From: DASRDR01 sp035550795
GTDB taxonomy: Bacteria > Methylomirabilota > Methylomirabilia > Rokubacteriales > DASRDR01
Direction: 5' to 3'
Length of the DNA stretch: 64,000 nucleotides
Assembly (NCBI GenBank): GCA_035550795.1
Contig: DASZOL010000107.1
Location: forward strand, 13,874-77,873
Under the pieces are notes generated by a model that saw only the letters and a program-made list of their open reading frames with translations, did no database searches and was not told where the DNA came from. Numbering within the stretch: the stretch's first letter is position 1; each line of letters starts with the position of its first letter. Both the position numbers and the translations under genes were made by a program. Below are positions 47,221 through 55,058 of the stretch, in pieces.

Positions 47221-48687
47221 TCACCGCCCTCGTCGCACGAGGGGGATGCCCACGTTGAGCACGAACGCCAGCCCACCCAGGATGGCGAGCAGCGAGCCGA
47301 GCCCCATCAGGTTCATGGCGAGGAGCGCCTGGGCGTTCGCCCAAGTGAAGCCGAACGTCTTCCGTGGAGCCCCGTGGCCTCCCGCCCAGTGCATCCCCGC
47401 CATGATTCCGAGAAGCCCCAGGCCGTAGAGGTAGGGCTGCCAGCGCGCCACGCGCGCGCTCCAGAGCCGCCGCCCCGAGATCTCCAGGAGGAGCGGCGCC
47501 AGACCCATGTAGGCGAGCGTCACCGCCCCGACCATGCCGTGGTAGTGCGCCGGCACGCGCGTGTCCTGGTTGAAGCCGACGATGCCGAGCACGCCGCCCA
47601 CGGCGAAGAGGCCGAGCGACAGCGCCATCCCGGAGAATACCGGGCTACCCCACGGCAGCCCGCCTGGGCGGCCGCTGCGGCGCCAGCCCGTCGCCAGCAT
47701 GAGTCCGATCGGGATCGTCCCCGCCCCCACGCCCCAGAACGTCGCGATCGTGACCAGGTGATTTGTCAGGAGCGCCTCGGGAGCGTACGCGAGGTACAGG
47801 GCGGCGGTGGCCAGGAGGAACGGTAGGAGCCCCCACAGGCAGGCGCGCACGACACGGCGGGGTGGCGGCGCGACGCCTACCGCCACCGCCGCGGAGACGA
47901 GCCAGGCCGCGATGGTCCCGACCACGTGGAGGAACTGCAGAAGGTGCCCCGGTCCCCAGAAGAGCACGCGGAGACGGTAGCCGAACGGAAGCCCGGCGTG
48001 GAGACGGGCGAGGGACACGGCCGTCACGCCGAGCGCCAGCAGCATCGCCAGCGCTCCCACGGCCATCGCCAGAGCTTCCGGCGTCTCCGTCCCGCCTCGC
48101 CCGCCCGCCGACCGGGACGGGCGCCGGCCGAGCCCGGAGGCCACCAGGTAGGCGACCGCCTGCACGCCGACGCCCAGCAAGGTGAGCGTCAGCCCGACCC
48201 AGAAGAGGGGATGGTCGATGGCCGGCACGTAGTCGGACAGATAGGGCTCGCCAACCCCGCTGAACGCCGGGGCCGCGAGCAGCGCCGTGCCCGCAGTCGC
48301 CACGCCAAGACCGGCCCAGGACCATCCGGCGCTGAGCGCATAGTTCGCCCGCCAGGCGACGTACACCCAGAGGGCGCCCGAGAAGGCGACGAACCACACC
48401 GTGAACGCGAACGTGACGTGCCCGACCAGCGCCAGCTGGAAGCCACGCGCCGAGAACAGGCGGTAGACCACCGGCGTGCGCGCGAAGGCGGCGACGGCGG
48501 CGAACAGGCCCGCCACGACCAGCGAGCCCACCGCCAGCCCGAGCCAACCGGCGAGGAGCCGCCGCGTCGTCGCGGACACCAGGCCCGGGGGAAGCGCCTG
48601 GTCCCCGTGAACGACCGCTGCGGTCCCGTTCCGCGCCGGGCCCGGGTAGCGTGCCGAGGTCGGCAGGGCGCCGTCGAAGGGCGTCAT
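47221..48687 (-). CDS. Divergent second heme-copper-fold subunit
   Basis: A 488-residue protein with about 12 helices following the heme-copper subunit I pattern. H90 (low-spin heme helix), H248 in FWGPGHLLQFLH, N309-H310 where CuB helices usually have HH, and H381/H383 in VPAHYHGMVG (heme ligands). The crosslinking Tyr position (H248+4) is Phe252, and one CuB His is Asn, so it is unlikely to be a standard oxygen reductase. It lies 7 bases after the catalytic-type subunit and may be its partner or a heme-binding third subunit. Confidence 0.75.
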   Translation of the reverse strand: MTPFDGALPTSARYPGPARNGTAAVVHGDQALPPGLVSATTRRLLAGWLGLAVGSLVVAGLFAAVAAFARTPVVYRLFSARGFQLALVGHVTFAFTVWFVAFSGALWVYVAWRANYALSAGWSWAGLGVATAGTALLAAPAFSGVGEPYLSDYVPAIDHPLFWVGLTLTLLGVGVQAVAYLVASGLGRRPSRSAGGRGGTETPEALAMAVGALAMLLALGVTAVSLARLHAGLPFGYRLRVLFWGPGHLLQFLHVVGTIAAWLVSAAVAVGVAPPPRRVVRACLWGLLPFLLATAALYLAYAPEALLTNHLVTIATFWGVGAGTIPIGLMLATGWRRSGRPGGLPWGSPVFSGMALSLGLFAVGGVLGIVGFNQDTRVPAHYHGMVGAVTLAYMGLAPLLLEISGRRLWSARVARWQPYLYGLGLLGIMAGMHWAGGHGAPRKTFGFTWANAQALLAMNLMGLGSLLAILGGLAFVLNVGIPLVRRGR

Positions 48688-48694
48688 GACGGCG

Positions 48695-50368
48695 TCACCG
48701 CACGTACCAGATGGCGGCCAGCCACTTCCAGTTGAGGAAGTAGTAGATGACGAACGCGGCGAGGAACACGAACACCAGGACCATCGTGCCGGAGATCGGC
48801 ACGTGCTTGCCGCTCTCCGGAGCCATCGCCGCGAGCGGGACCGCGCCGGGCGTGTCGGGCACGCGCTTACCGAAGAAGACCGAGCCCACCGTGATCAGGA
48901 CGTAGAGGGCGCCACCAAGGCCGGCGAGGAGACCCCCGATCCCCATCACGCCGAGGAAGAAGAACGCGGCCGGCTCGATCGGCGGCTGGAAGAACGACGA
49001 GGCGAACTGGACGTCCCAGTGCCGGCGGGGGACCGCGTACGACCCCGCGGTGGTCATCCCGCCCGCGAAGAGCGCGATCCCGACCCCGAAGAGGTAGATC
49101 TGCGCGGTGGCCAGGCGCGGCCAGACGACCCGGCGCCGGAAGATCAGCGGGACCACGATGTAGGTGAGGCCCATGAACGCTAGCGTCGTGCCGGCCACGA
49201 CCGTCGAGTGGAAGTGGCCGGGGATGCGGAGCGTGTTGTGGGAGATGATGTTCACCTGCTCCGCCCCGAAGGTGACTCCGGTGATGCCGCCCATGAACCC
49301 GAAGAGGGCGAGCGAGAGCGCCAGCGCGGCGAATCCAGGGTTGCCCCACGGCGCCTTGGCGAGCCACTCGAACAGGCCCTTCGACAGGCCCTTCTTCCGT
49401 TGGGCGACCTCCACCGCCGCCGGCACCGTCATCCCGTGCACCATGCTCGCCAGTACCGCGAGGTACATCGCGTACGAGGTGTTGAAGACCTTCCACGCCG
49501 GGGACAGCTGGGGATCGACGAGGAGATGGTGAGCGGACGCGAGATTGATGAACAGGATGTACAGGAGAAACGCGGTGCGGCAGACCTTCTCGTTGAGAGG
49601 AACCGCCCCGACCGTCAGCGTGGCGAGCAGGTACCACACCGCCACCATGGCCGTGACGTTGATCTGCTGCGACGAGTGCCCGAGCCCCCACCAGATCAGC
49701 CGGTACATGCCGGCGTCGAGGTTCTGGACGATCCCGAGCGACCAGAGCCACGTAGGAATGTAGATGATGGCGCCGTGGGCGAGGGTCGCGACGGCAATGA
49801 TCGCGGCCGCGGCGGCGCCGAACGTCACGAGCGGGACCGAGCCCTCGTAGGTCCGCTCGGCGCGGGCCACCACGAGGGTGGCGAAGAAGTTGCACACGCC
49901 GATCAGCGCACCGACCGCGAAGAGGATCCAGCCGAGGTAGAAGTACGAGACGGCTCGGAGGGGCACGTAGGAGGTGAACATCACGTCGGCCCCCCCCCGG
50001 AGGATCGCCACGTCGATCAGGAGGGAGCCGGCCACCATGAGCCCGAATCCGGCCCACCCGACCCGCGGCCAGGCCACGCGGCTCCCGAGCAGGATCGGCC
50101 CCGCGAAGTACAGGATCGCGACCTCGAAGAAGATGATCCAGAAGATGAGCATGTTCATTCCGTGGAACGTGAGCGCCCGGTAGTACATCGCCGGGCCCAG
50201 CAGGTGCACGGCCGGCCACCGGGTGAGGAGGACCAGCACCGCCGCGATGCCGCCGAAAAGGATCGCCAGGACCCCGGCCACGGCGTGGACCTTGATCAGG
50301 CGCTCGGCGGCGCCGTCGACCCGCAGGCCGGTCTGGGCGCAAGTCCGGAACGTCGCTATCGAGCTCAT
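48695..50368 (-). CDS. Heme-copper subunit I with NO-reductase-like active site
   Basis: A 557-residue subunit I. Ligands map to H69 (low-spin heme, LTFHGMNML), H231 in WWGLGHSSQQINV, H280-H281 (CuB, SAHHLL), H385 and H387 (RIPGHFHSTVV). In oxygen reductases of the A and B families the residue four after the first CuB His is the His-Tyr crosslink Tyr (GHPEVY); here it is Gln235. Loss of this Tyr is a feature of nitric oxide reductases, including CuA-linked types such as bNOR/eNOR. GGAGG precedes the ATG by 7 bases. It follows the CuA subunit II gene. Confidence 0.88.
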   Translation of the reverse strand: MSSIATFRTCAQTGLRVDGAAERLIKVHAVAGVLAILFGGIAAVLVLLTRWPAVHLLGPAMYYRALTFHGMNMLIFWIIFFEVAILYFAGPILLGSRVAWPRVGWAGFGLMVAGSLLIDVAILRGGADVMFTSYVPLRAVSYFYLGWILFAVGALIGVCNFFATLVVARAERTYEGSVPLVTFGAAAAAIIAVATLAHGAIIYIPTWLWSLGIVQNLDAGMYRLIWWGLGHSSQQINVTAMVAVWYLLATLTVGAVPLNEKVCRTAFLLYILFINLASAHHLLVDPQLSPAWKVFNTSYAMYLAVLASMVHGMTVPAAVEVAQRKKGLSKGLFEWLAKAPWGNPGFAALALSLALFGFMGGITGVTFGAEQVNIISHNTLRIPGHFHSTVVAGTTLAFMGLTYIVVPLIFRRRVVWPRLATAQIYLFGVGIALFAGGMTTAGSYAVPRRHWDVQFASSFFQPPIEPAAFFFLGVMGIGGLLAGLGGALYVLITVGSVFFGKRVPDTPGAVPLAAMAPESGKHVPISGTMVLVFVFLAAFVIYYFLNWKWLAAIWYVR

Positions 50369-50380
50369 CGTGGCGCCTCC

Positions 50381-50905
50381 CTACTCGACGATGATCTTGC
50401 CCACCATCTGGTGGTGCCCGATCCCGCAGAACTCGTTGCAGACGGCGTAGACCTCGCCCTTCTCGGTCGGCGTGACCGTGAGGACGTACTCGTAGCCGGG
50501 GAGGACCATGAAGTTGAGGTTCAGGGGGAAGAGCGAGAACCCGTGAACCAGGTCGAGCGAGGACAGGTGGAGGCGATAGGTCTCGCCCTTCTTGAGCTTG
50601 ACCACCGGGTACCACTGCCACAGGCGGCCCAGCATGTAGACGTCCTCGCCGGGCCCGGGCGCGACGACCGGGAACCCGCGGTCCTCCCCCACCTTGGTCT
50701 TCTGGACGGACGCCTCCACCTTCGCCTGGTAGTCGGCCGCCGTGATGCGGTAGGTCTCGAAGGAAGGATTCTGGCCGCCCTTCCAGTGCCAGAGGGGCAT
50801 CATGGCGAACAGGATCAGGCACCAGGCCAGCGCGATACCGAGCCAGAGCTTCTCGCTCCGGTCGACCTTCTTCCACCACACGCCCTTGAGGGCTTGGATG
50901 CTCAT
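50381..50905 (-). CDS. Oxidase subunit II with intact CuA site
   Basis: A 174-residue protein with one transmembrane helix (about 19-38) and a cupredoxin domain. The CuA ligands are all present: H121 (LVHGFSLFP), C156, C160, H164 and M167 in VCNEFCGIGHHQM. It should accept electrons from a cytochrome c and pass them to subunit I. One TM helix fits B-family-like subunit II. GGAGG lies 6 bases before the ATG. It is 10 bases after the small subunit gene. Confidence 0.92.
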   Translation of the reverse strand: MSIQALKGVWWKKVDRSEKLWLGIALAWCLILFAMMPLWHWKGGQNPSFETYRITAADYQAKVEASVQKTKVGEDRGFPVVAPGPGEDVYMLGRLWQWYPVVKLKKGETYRLHLSSLDLVHGFSLFPLNLNFMVLPGYEYVLTVTPTEKGEVYAVCNEFCGIGHHQMVGKIIVE

Positions 50906-50915
50906 CGCGGCCCTC

Positions 50916-51122
50916 CTACCTGGGGAGCTCGAACGGGGGGGCCAGCGGGATGCTGGCGATCTCGAGCAGTCCCCAGATCGTGTAGAACACGATGGGAACC
51001 GCGAGCCCCAGGACGAGCAGGAGGAAGATGTTGTCGAAGAAGACCTGGGCGAGCGGCGCCTTCTCCGTGGTCGTCCCCGTGTCGGGCCTGATCACCGGTC
51101 CGCGCTGATCCCCGTCCGCCAT
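50916..51122 (-). CDS. Small single-helix oxidase subunit
   Basis: A 68-residue protein with a polar N-terminus and one transmembrane helix (about 31-54, NIFLLLVLGLAVPIVFYTIWG). Such small proteins at the head of oxidase operons act as subunit IIa-like assembly parts. AGGAGGG precedes the ATG by 6 bases. It is the first gene of the NO island, 75 bases downstream of the palindromic operator. Confidence 0.75.
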   Translation of the reverse strand: MADGDQRGPVIRPDTGTTTEKAPLAQVFFDNIFLLLVLGLAVPIVFYTIWGLLEIASIPLAPPFELPR

Positions 51123-51170
51123 GGCGTACCCTCCTGTTGACCGCGCGACGCTGGTCGATGCTCGAGCACG

Positions 51171-51213
51171 AGCCTACGCTTGCGCCCCCGCGGCGCGTAT
51201 GATCCGGGTCATA
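51171..51213 (-). promoter_or_regulatory. CRP-geometry operator and -10 box heading the NO island
   Basis: On the minus strand TATGACCCGGATCATA (51213-51198) is followed after exactly 21 bases by TAGGCT (51176-51171). The palindrome is TATGA-N6-TCATA with a centre 32 bases from the -10 centre, the geometry of class II activation by a Crp/Fnr-family protein. The ATG of the first gene is 75 bases downstream of the palindrome. The same arrangement recurs at 40750-40792. Confidence 0.7.
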
Positions 51214-51414
51214 CGGCACGAGGGCCGGTCCCGCCGAGCATGCAAGCGTGGGCGCGGCGGTATCGGGACCGCGCGGGGCGCGAGGCATCCGGGGGACGCA
51301 TGGCCACAGCGGGTCGGACGGCGAGCGAGCCCCCGGTGGGGAGTTGACGGGGCACGGCCCGGCGGGGCGGTACGGTTGCCCGCGGACAATGGATCGCAGG
51401 GCGAGGAGGGCGCG

Positions 51415-52044
51415 ATGGACCTGGACGCGCTTCTCGGCCAGACGGCGGACGGCGTCTGCGCCGTGAGCAGTGACGGCAAGATCGCACTCTGGAACCGGTC
51501 AGCGGAGAAGATCCTCGGGTACTCGGCGCGGGAGGTCGTCGGCCGACCGTGCTGCGAGGTGTTCGTGGGCCGGGACGCCTCGGGGAACCGCCTCTGCTAC
51601 AAGGGGTGCCACGTGCTGACCCTGGTCCAGCGCGGTGAGCCGGTCCAGCACTTCGACATGGCGACCCTGACCAAGGCGGGCAAGCCGGTCTGGCTCGACA
51701 TCAGCATCCTCGTCGTCCCCGGGGCACGGCCGGACACGTCGACCACGGTGCACCTCTTCCGCGACGTCACGGCCTCGAAGGAGATCGAGACCCTCGTGCG
51801 CGAGCGGCTGGCCCAGGCCCTGCCGCCACCATCCCCGGAGAGTGAACCGCCGCCCGAGCTGACCCGGCGTGAGCTCGAGGTCCTGCGCCTGGTGGCCGCC
51901 GGCGCCAACACGCGCGCCATGGCCGACCGGCTCCACGTGAGCCCGGCGACCGTCCGCAACCACGTCCAGCACATCCTGGCGAAGCTCGGTGTCCACAGCC
52001 GGCTCGAGGCGGCGGCCTACGCGACGCGCCATCGCCTCCTGTGA
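51415..52044 (+). CDS. PAS-LuxR transcriptional regulator with Cys-rich PAS
   Basis: A 209-residue regulator. A PAS domain (residues about 1-125, GVCAVSSDGKIALWNRSAEK) is followed by a LuxR/NarL helix-turn-helix (ELTRRELEVLRLVAAGANT, VSPATVRNHVQHILAKL). The PAS carries C46, C47, C61, C65 and H66 (GRPCCEVF, NRLCYKGCH), a possible metal, heme or redox switch. GAGGAGGG stands 4 bases before the ATG; the longer open frame upstream looks random. It is transcribed away from the NO island across a 292-base region holding the operator, so mutual regulation is plausible. Confidence 0.85.
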   Translation: MDLDALLGQTADGVCAVSSDGKIALWNRSAEKILGYSAREVVGRPCCEVFVGRDASGNRLCYKGCHVLTLVQRGEPVQHFDMATLTKAGKPVWLDISILVVPGARPDTSTTVHLFRDVTASKEIETLVRERLAQALPPPSPESEPPPELTRRELEVLRLVAAGANTRAMADRLHVSPATVRNHVQHILAKLGVHSRLEAAAYATRHRLL

Positions 52045-52835
52045 GAGCGGGCGAGTTCTGGACCGAGCGGACGGTGGCGTGGTACCGCCGCGCGGTCGCC
52101 CGGAGCGACTACGCGGCGGCGATCCTCCGCGCCCTCGCGCCGGCGCTCGCCGAGTGCCGGACCGCGCTCGACGTGGGCGCCGGCTGCGGGGCGCTCGCCC
52201 TGCCGCTCGCCGGCCGGATGCGGCGCGTGACGGCGCTCGAGCCCGCACCGGCGATGGCGCGGGCTCTCCGCGAGGACGCGGCCGGCCGCAGGCTCGCCAA
52301 CGTGGCGGTCGTGGAGGCGGCCTGGGGCGAGGCGCCGCTCGCGCCCCACGACCTCGTCCTGTGCGCCCACGTGGGCGAACTCCTCCGCCCCGCCGCCACG
52401 TTCCTCCGGACGGTGTCCAGCGCCGCCCGGCGCTGGGTGGCGCTCGTTCGCGACGCCGCGCCCGAGCCCGGGGAGGCCCGGGACAAGTTCTTCTTCGGCG
52501 AGCTGTACCCGCGCCTCTTGGGACGGCCGTACGCAACGGGGTGCCCCGATCCCATGGAGACGGTGGAGCGCCTCCGCGCCTTGGGGATCACGCCCGACGT
52601 GACGCCGATCCGCTACGATTCCGGCCAGCCGTTCGACGACCTCGACGAGGCCTGCGACTTCTGGGAGGCGTACCTGGGCCTCGCGCCCGGGGCCGACCGC
52701 CGGTTCCTCCAGGACTTCCTGGGGAACCGCCTGGTCCGGGACGGCGAGGGCTGGCTCGCCCCCTACCCGAAGCGCGCCCTGGTCATCGCCTGGCGCGTCG
52801 GCGGTCTACCGCCTCGACGAGGCCCGATGAGATGA
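52041..52835 (+). CDS. Class I SAM-dependent methyltransferase
   Basis: A 264-residue protein. The SAM-binding motif I is ALDVGAGCGALALPLA, followed by VTALEPAPAMARAL (motif II) and HDLVLCAHVGELL. The C-terminal half (FFFGELYPRLLGRPYATGCP, DLDEACDFWEAYLGL) is less typical and may define the acceptor. The GTG overlaps the LuxR stop (GTGA), implying co-translation with the regulator. The substrate is unknown. Confidence 0.85.
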   Translation: MRAGEFWTERTVAWYRRAVARSDYAAAILRALAPALAECRTALDVGAGCGALALPLAGRMRRVTALEPAPAMARALREDAAGRRLANVAVVEAAWGEAPLAPHDLVLCAHVGELLRPAATFLRTVSSAARRWVALVRDAAPEPGEARDKFFFGELYPRLLGRPYATGCPDPMETVERLRALGITPDVTPIRYDSGQPFDDLDEACDFWEAYLGLAPGADRRFLQDFLGNRLVRDGEGWLAPYPKRALVIAWRVGGLPPRRGPMR

Positions 52836-53133
52836 AGATGCCGCGCTCGAGCCGCGCCGGACGCCCGGAATCGAAGGGCGCCCGGGCGGGGTGCAGTCTC
52901 CAGCTTCGCTCGAGGAACCGGGTGCGGTCCGATCCATCGCAGGAGGGCACGGCCCGCGCAGGCTACGCACTGGCCGTGGACGAGTTCTACGGCGATGGGC
53001 TCGTCGCCCTGGCGGTAGGGATGCCCGACCACCACGTCCACGACCTCCCGCACCGCCACACGCGGCGGACCGGGCCAAGGGCAGATCCCCGACCGGCGGC
53101 CACGTCCCTCGCGGGCTTCGCCAGGTCTCACGG
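52836..53133. other. No recognisable gene
   Basis: This stretch between the methyltransferase and the broken carboxypeptidase-like gene has only shadow frames and no motif. It may be the start of the debris field. Confidence 0.35.
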
Positions 53134-53526
53134 TCACTCCAGCGCGAAATCCAGCGCGACCGACCCTCCCCGCGGCACGGTCACCTCCCGCGTCAGGCGC
53201 ACGGGCTCGAAGATGGGCCGGCCGTCCTTGTCCCGCCCCTTCGCCACGAACCCCTCGTGCCACATCGTGACCCGGTAGGTCCCGGCGGGAACCTCGTCGA
53301 TCCGGTACTTCCCGTCGGTATCGGTCACCGCGAAGTACGGGCTGTCGTGCACGACGAGCCACGCAGACATGTGCGCGTGAGCATCGCACAGCACCTGCAC
53401 GACCCCCGGCCCGCGGAGCTTGGCCGTGACGTCGACCCCGCGCCCCCGTCCCCACAGGGCGACGTTCAGCACCGTCTTGCCGTCGTACAGCCCGTGCGCG
53501 TTGTGGAGGACCGGATCCACGCTCAT
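53134..53526 (-). pseudogene. C-terminal part of split carboxypeptidase-regulatory-like protein
   Basis: The frame reads SVDPVLHNAHGLYDGKTVLN, RGPGVVQVLCDAHAHMSAW and TDTDGKYRIDEVPAGTYRVT, the cupredoxin-like and beta-sandwich C-terminal part of a family of exported proteins found with respiratory genes. The first residues should continue from the adjacent frame (NNAKCLFVPHVSALMAG). ATG 53526 overlaps the upstream frame's stop as ATGA, so it could in principle be translated as a separate 130-residue chain, but family members are single proteins; a one-base frameshift is more likely. Confidence 0.65.
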
Positions 53527-53941
53527 GACCCGGCTCCGGCCATCAGCGCGGACACGTGCGGGACGAACAGGCACTTGGCGTTGTTCAGGATCACGTCGCC
53601 CGCGGGCTTCTTCCCCCTCGCCACGCCCTCGATCAGGATCACGCTCCCTTTCACGCCGCGCTCGAGACCCACGATCAGCGCCTCGTTGGGCACGGACTGG
53701 CCGCAGACATCGTGGTTCTTTCTGACGGGCACCGGCTCGAGCCGCGGCAAGGGCCCCGCGAACCTGACCGAGCCCGTGAGGCGTCCGCCCTCCGCGACGG
53801 GGACCACCTCGTACGCGGGGCACGCCCGGGCACCGTCCATCCGCTCGCCAGCAGAGCGCCGAGCGCAACCCAGGCCCGCGCCGACTGGGTCCTCCCGGCC
53901 GGCCTTCGATTCACGATCCCCCCGCCACTGCCGTCCGCCAC
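53523..53941 (-). pseudogene. N-terminal part of split carboxypeptidase-regulatory-like protein
   Basis: The main frame (YEVVPVAEGGRLTGSVRFAG, VRKNHDVCGQSVPNEALIVG, NNAKCLFVPHVSALMAGAG) is the family's N-terminal domain, but its own upstream residues are not signal-like. A signal peptide is present in another frame just upstream (SARAWVALGALLASGWTVPG, from GTG 53914 or 53941), so a second frameshift near 53825 is implied. With the shift at 53523, the gene has at least two breaks: a pseudogene, or assembly errors. It is the presumed intact parent type of the remnant at 9794. Confidence 0.65.
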
Positions 53942-53958
53942 TGGTTGTTCTCACACCA

Positions 53959-54205
53959 TCACCTCCGTGTCTCGCGCGTCGGTTCGGGCCGAACGGCCAT
54001 TCCGTGGGGGGCCCTCCCGACCGCGATCGCCCTCACCTGCGTGTGCGTCGTGACGTCGATGACCGTGACGACATCGGCGCGGCGGTTGGTGACGAACGCG
54101 TAGCGGCCCGTGGGCTCCATCGTCACGAGGTCGGGATAGCCCGGCTGCGGGATGGTCGCGATCACCCGGTCGTCGGCGGTGCGGACGACCACCAACTCAT
54201 CCCGT
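53959..54205 (-). pseudogene. Fragment of a YncE/YVTN beta-propeller protein
   Basis: The frame reads DDRVIATIPQPGYPDLVTME, GRYAFVTNRRADVVTVIDV and THTQVRAIAVGRAPHGMAVR, two consecutive YVTN propeller blades. A full propeller has six to seven blades and a signal peptide; both are missing on the 5' side, where the sequence meets a plus-strand fragment near 54205. It ends 18 bases before the carboxypeptidase-like gene, so the two were probably one operon. Confidence 0.65.
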
Positions 54206-54215
54206 GGGATGAAAG

Positions 54216-54540
54216 ACGGTGTCGAGGCAGAGAAGTTCGTCGACCTGGACCGGTGGCGCGAGAGCTCCAGCTACGGCCGGAGCGGCTGGCGCTGGAGGCG
54301 GCAGAGGGGATGACCATCACGGGGCGCGACGTGAGCGACGAGCTGTTTGCCGTACTCCGAGAAGAGTTCACGGAGGACGAGCTGGTCGAGCTCGCGGCGA
54401 CGATCGCCCTCGAGAACTGTCGGAGCAAGTTCAACCACTTCTTCCGCGTCGAGGCCAACGGATTCTGCAGGTGGGAGCCTTCCGGACAGGGTCCAGCGCA
54501 GGCACGGCACGATCGGGAGGGCATGGCGAAGCGCCGCTGA
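54216..54540 (+). pseudogene. Frameshifted carboxymuconolactone-decarboxylase-family fragment
   Basis: One frame gives VEAEKFVDLDRWRESSSYG and another RLALEAAEGMTITGRDVSDE, ELVELAATIALENCRSKFNH and FFRVEANGFC, together the C-terminal half of a CMD/AhpD-like protein. The switch of frame near 54270 and the lack of a 5' half show it is broken. The usual active-site CxxC helix lies in the missing part. Confidence 0.6.
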
Positions 54541-54935
54541 CGTCAGGGGTCTACCTCCTCATTCTCCGTCTCGGCAGGACGCGACCGATCGACGTCGGGA
54601 AACTCGGGCGACTGCGTTTTCCGGCGGGCGTCTACATCTATGTGGGAAGCGCTCGCCGCGGACTCCAAACGAGACTTCACCGGCATCGACGCCGTCGCAA
54701 GACGCTGCGCTGGCACATCGATTACCTGCGGCAGCACGCGAGGGTCGTGGCATCCATGGCGATGCCGTGGAGCCGCGGCGGTGAATGCCGGATGGCGCGT
54801 GCCGTCCTGGCGATGCCGGGGGCCTTGGTCGTCGGCCGTCGGTTCGGATCGTCGGACTGTCGCTGCATGGCGCACCTGGTCCATCTCGCGACCGACGAGG
54901 GCCGGCGCGCCACGCGCTCGACGGGCCCCGACGTC
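54537..54935 (+). CDS. DUF123 (GIY-YIG-like) protein, start uncertain
   Basis: The frame reads GVYLLILRLGRTRPIDVGKL, RLRFPAGVYIYVGSARRGLQ, LRWHIDYLRQHARV and SSDCRCMAHLVHLAT, a near-complete DUF123 domain related to GIY-YIG endonucleases (G.Y...G.A and HIDYLR). No ATG, GTG or TTG lies at the expected start; a CTG at 54537 overlapping the upstream TGA is the best candidate. The frame also runs without a stop into the next fragment until 55148. It may be translated, or part of the debris. Confidence 0.5.
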
Positions 54936-55058
54936 GCGGGACCCCGACGGCGCTTGCCGTCGGCATCACCGCGTCCGCGCTGTTGCCGCGGAAGGGCTCG
55001 TCGGCGTCGGGGGCCCCAGGCTCATCGCGACGACCGCTGCGGCGCCGGGGTCCCCGCC

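Noticed and set aside
48695..50368. Ordinary aa3/ba3 cytochrome c oxidase
   Set aside because: The crosslink Tyr position is Gln235, although the rest of the fold and CuA subunit fit an oxidase.
47221..50905. NO dismutase (as in Methylomirabilis)
   Set aside because: Known NO dismutases are single-subunit qNOR relatives; this enzyme has a separate CuA subunit II and B-like subunit I.
49208..51091. Plus-strand 627-residue frame opposite the NO-reductase-like genes
   Set aside because: Antisense shadow with charged low-complexity composition.
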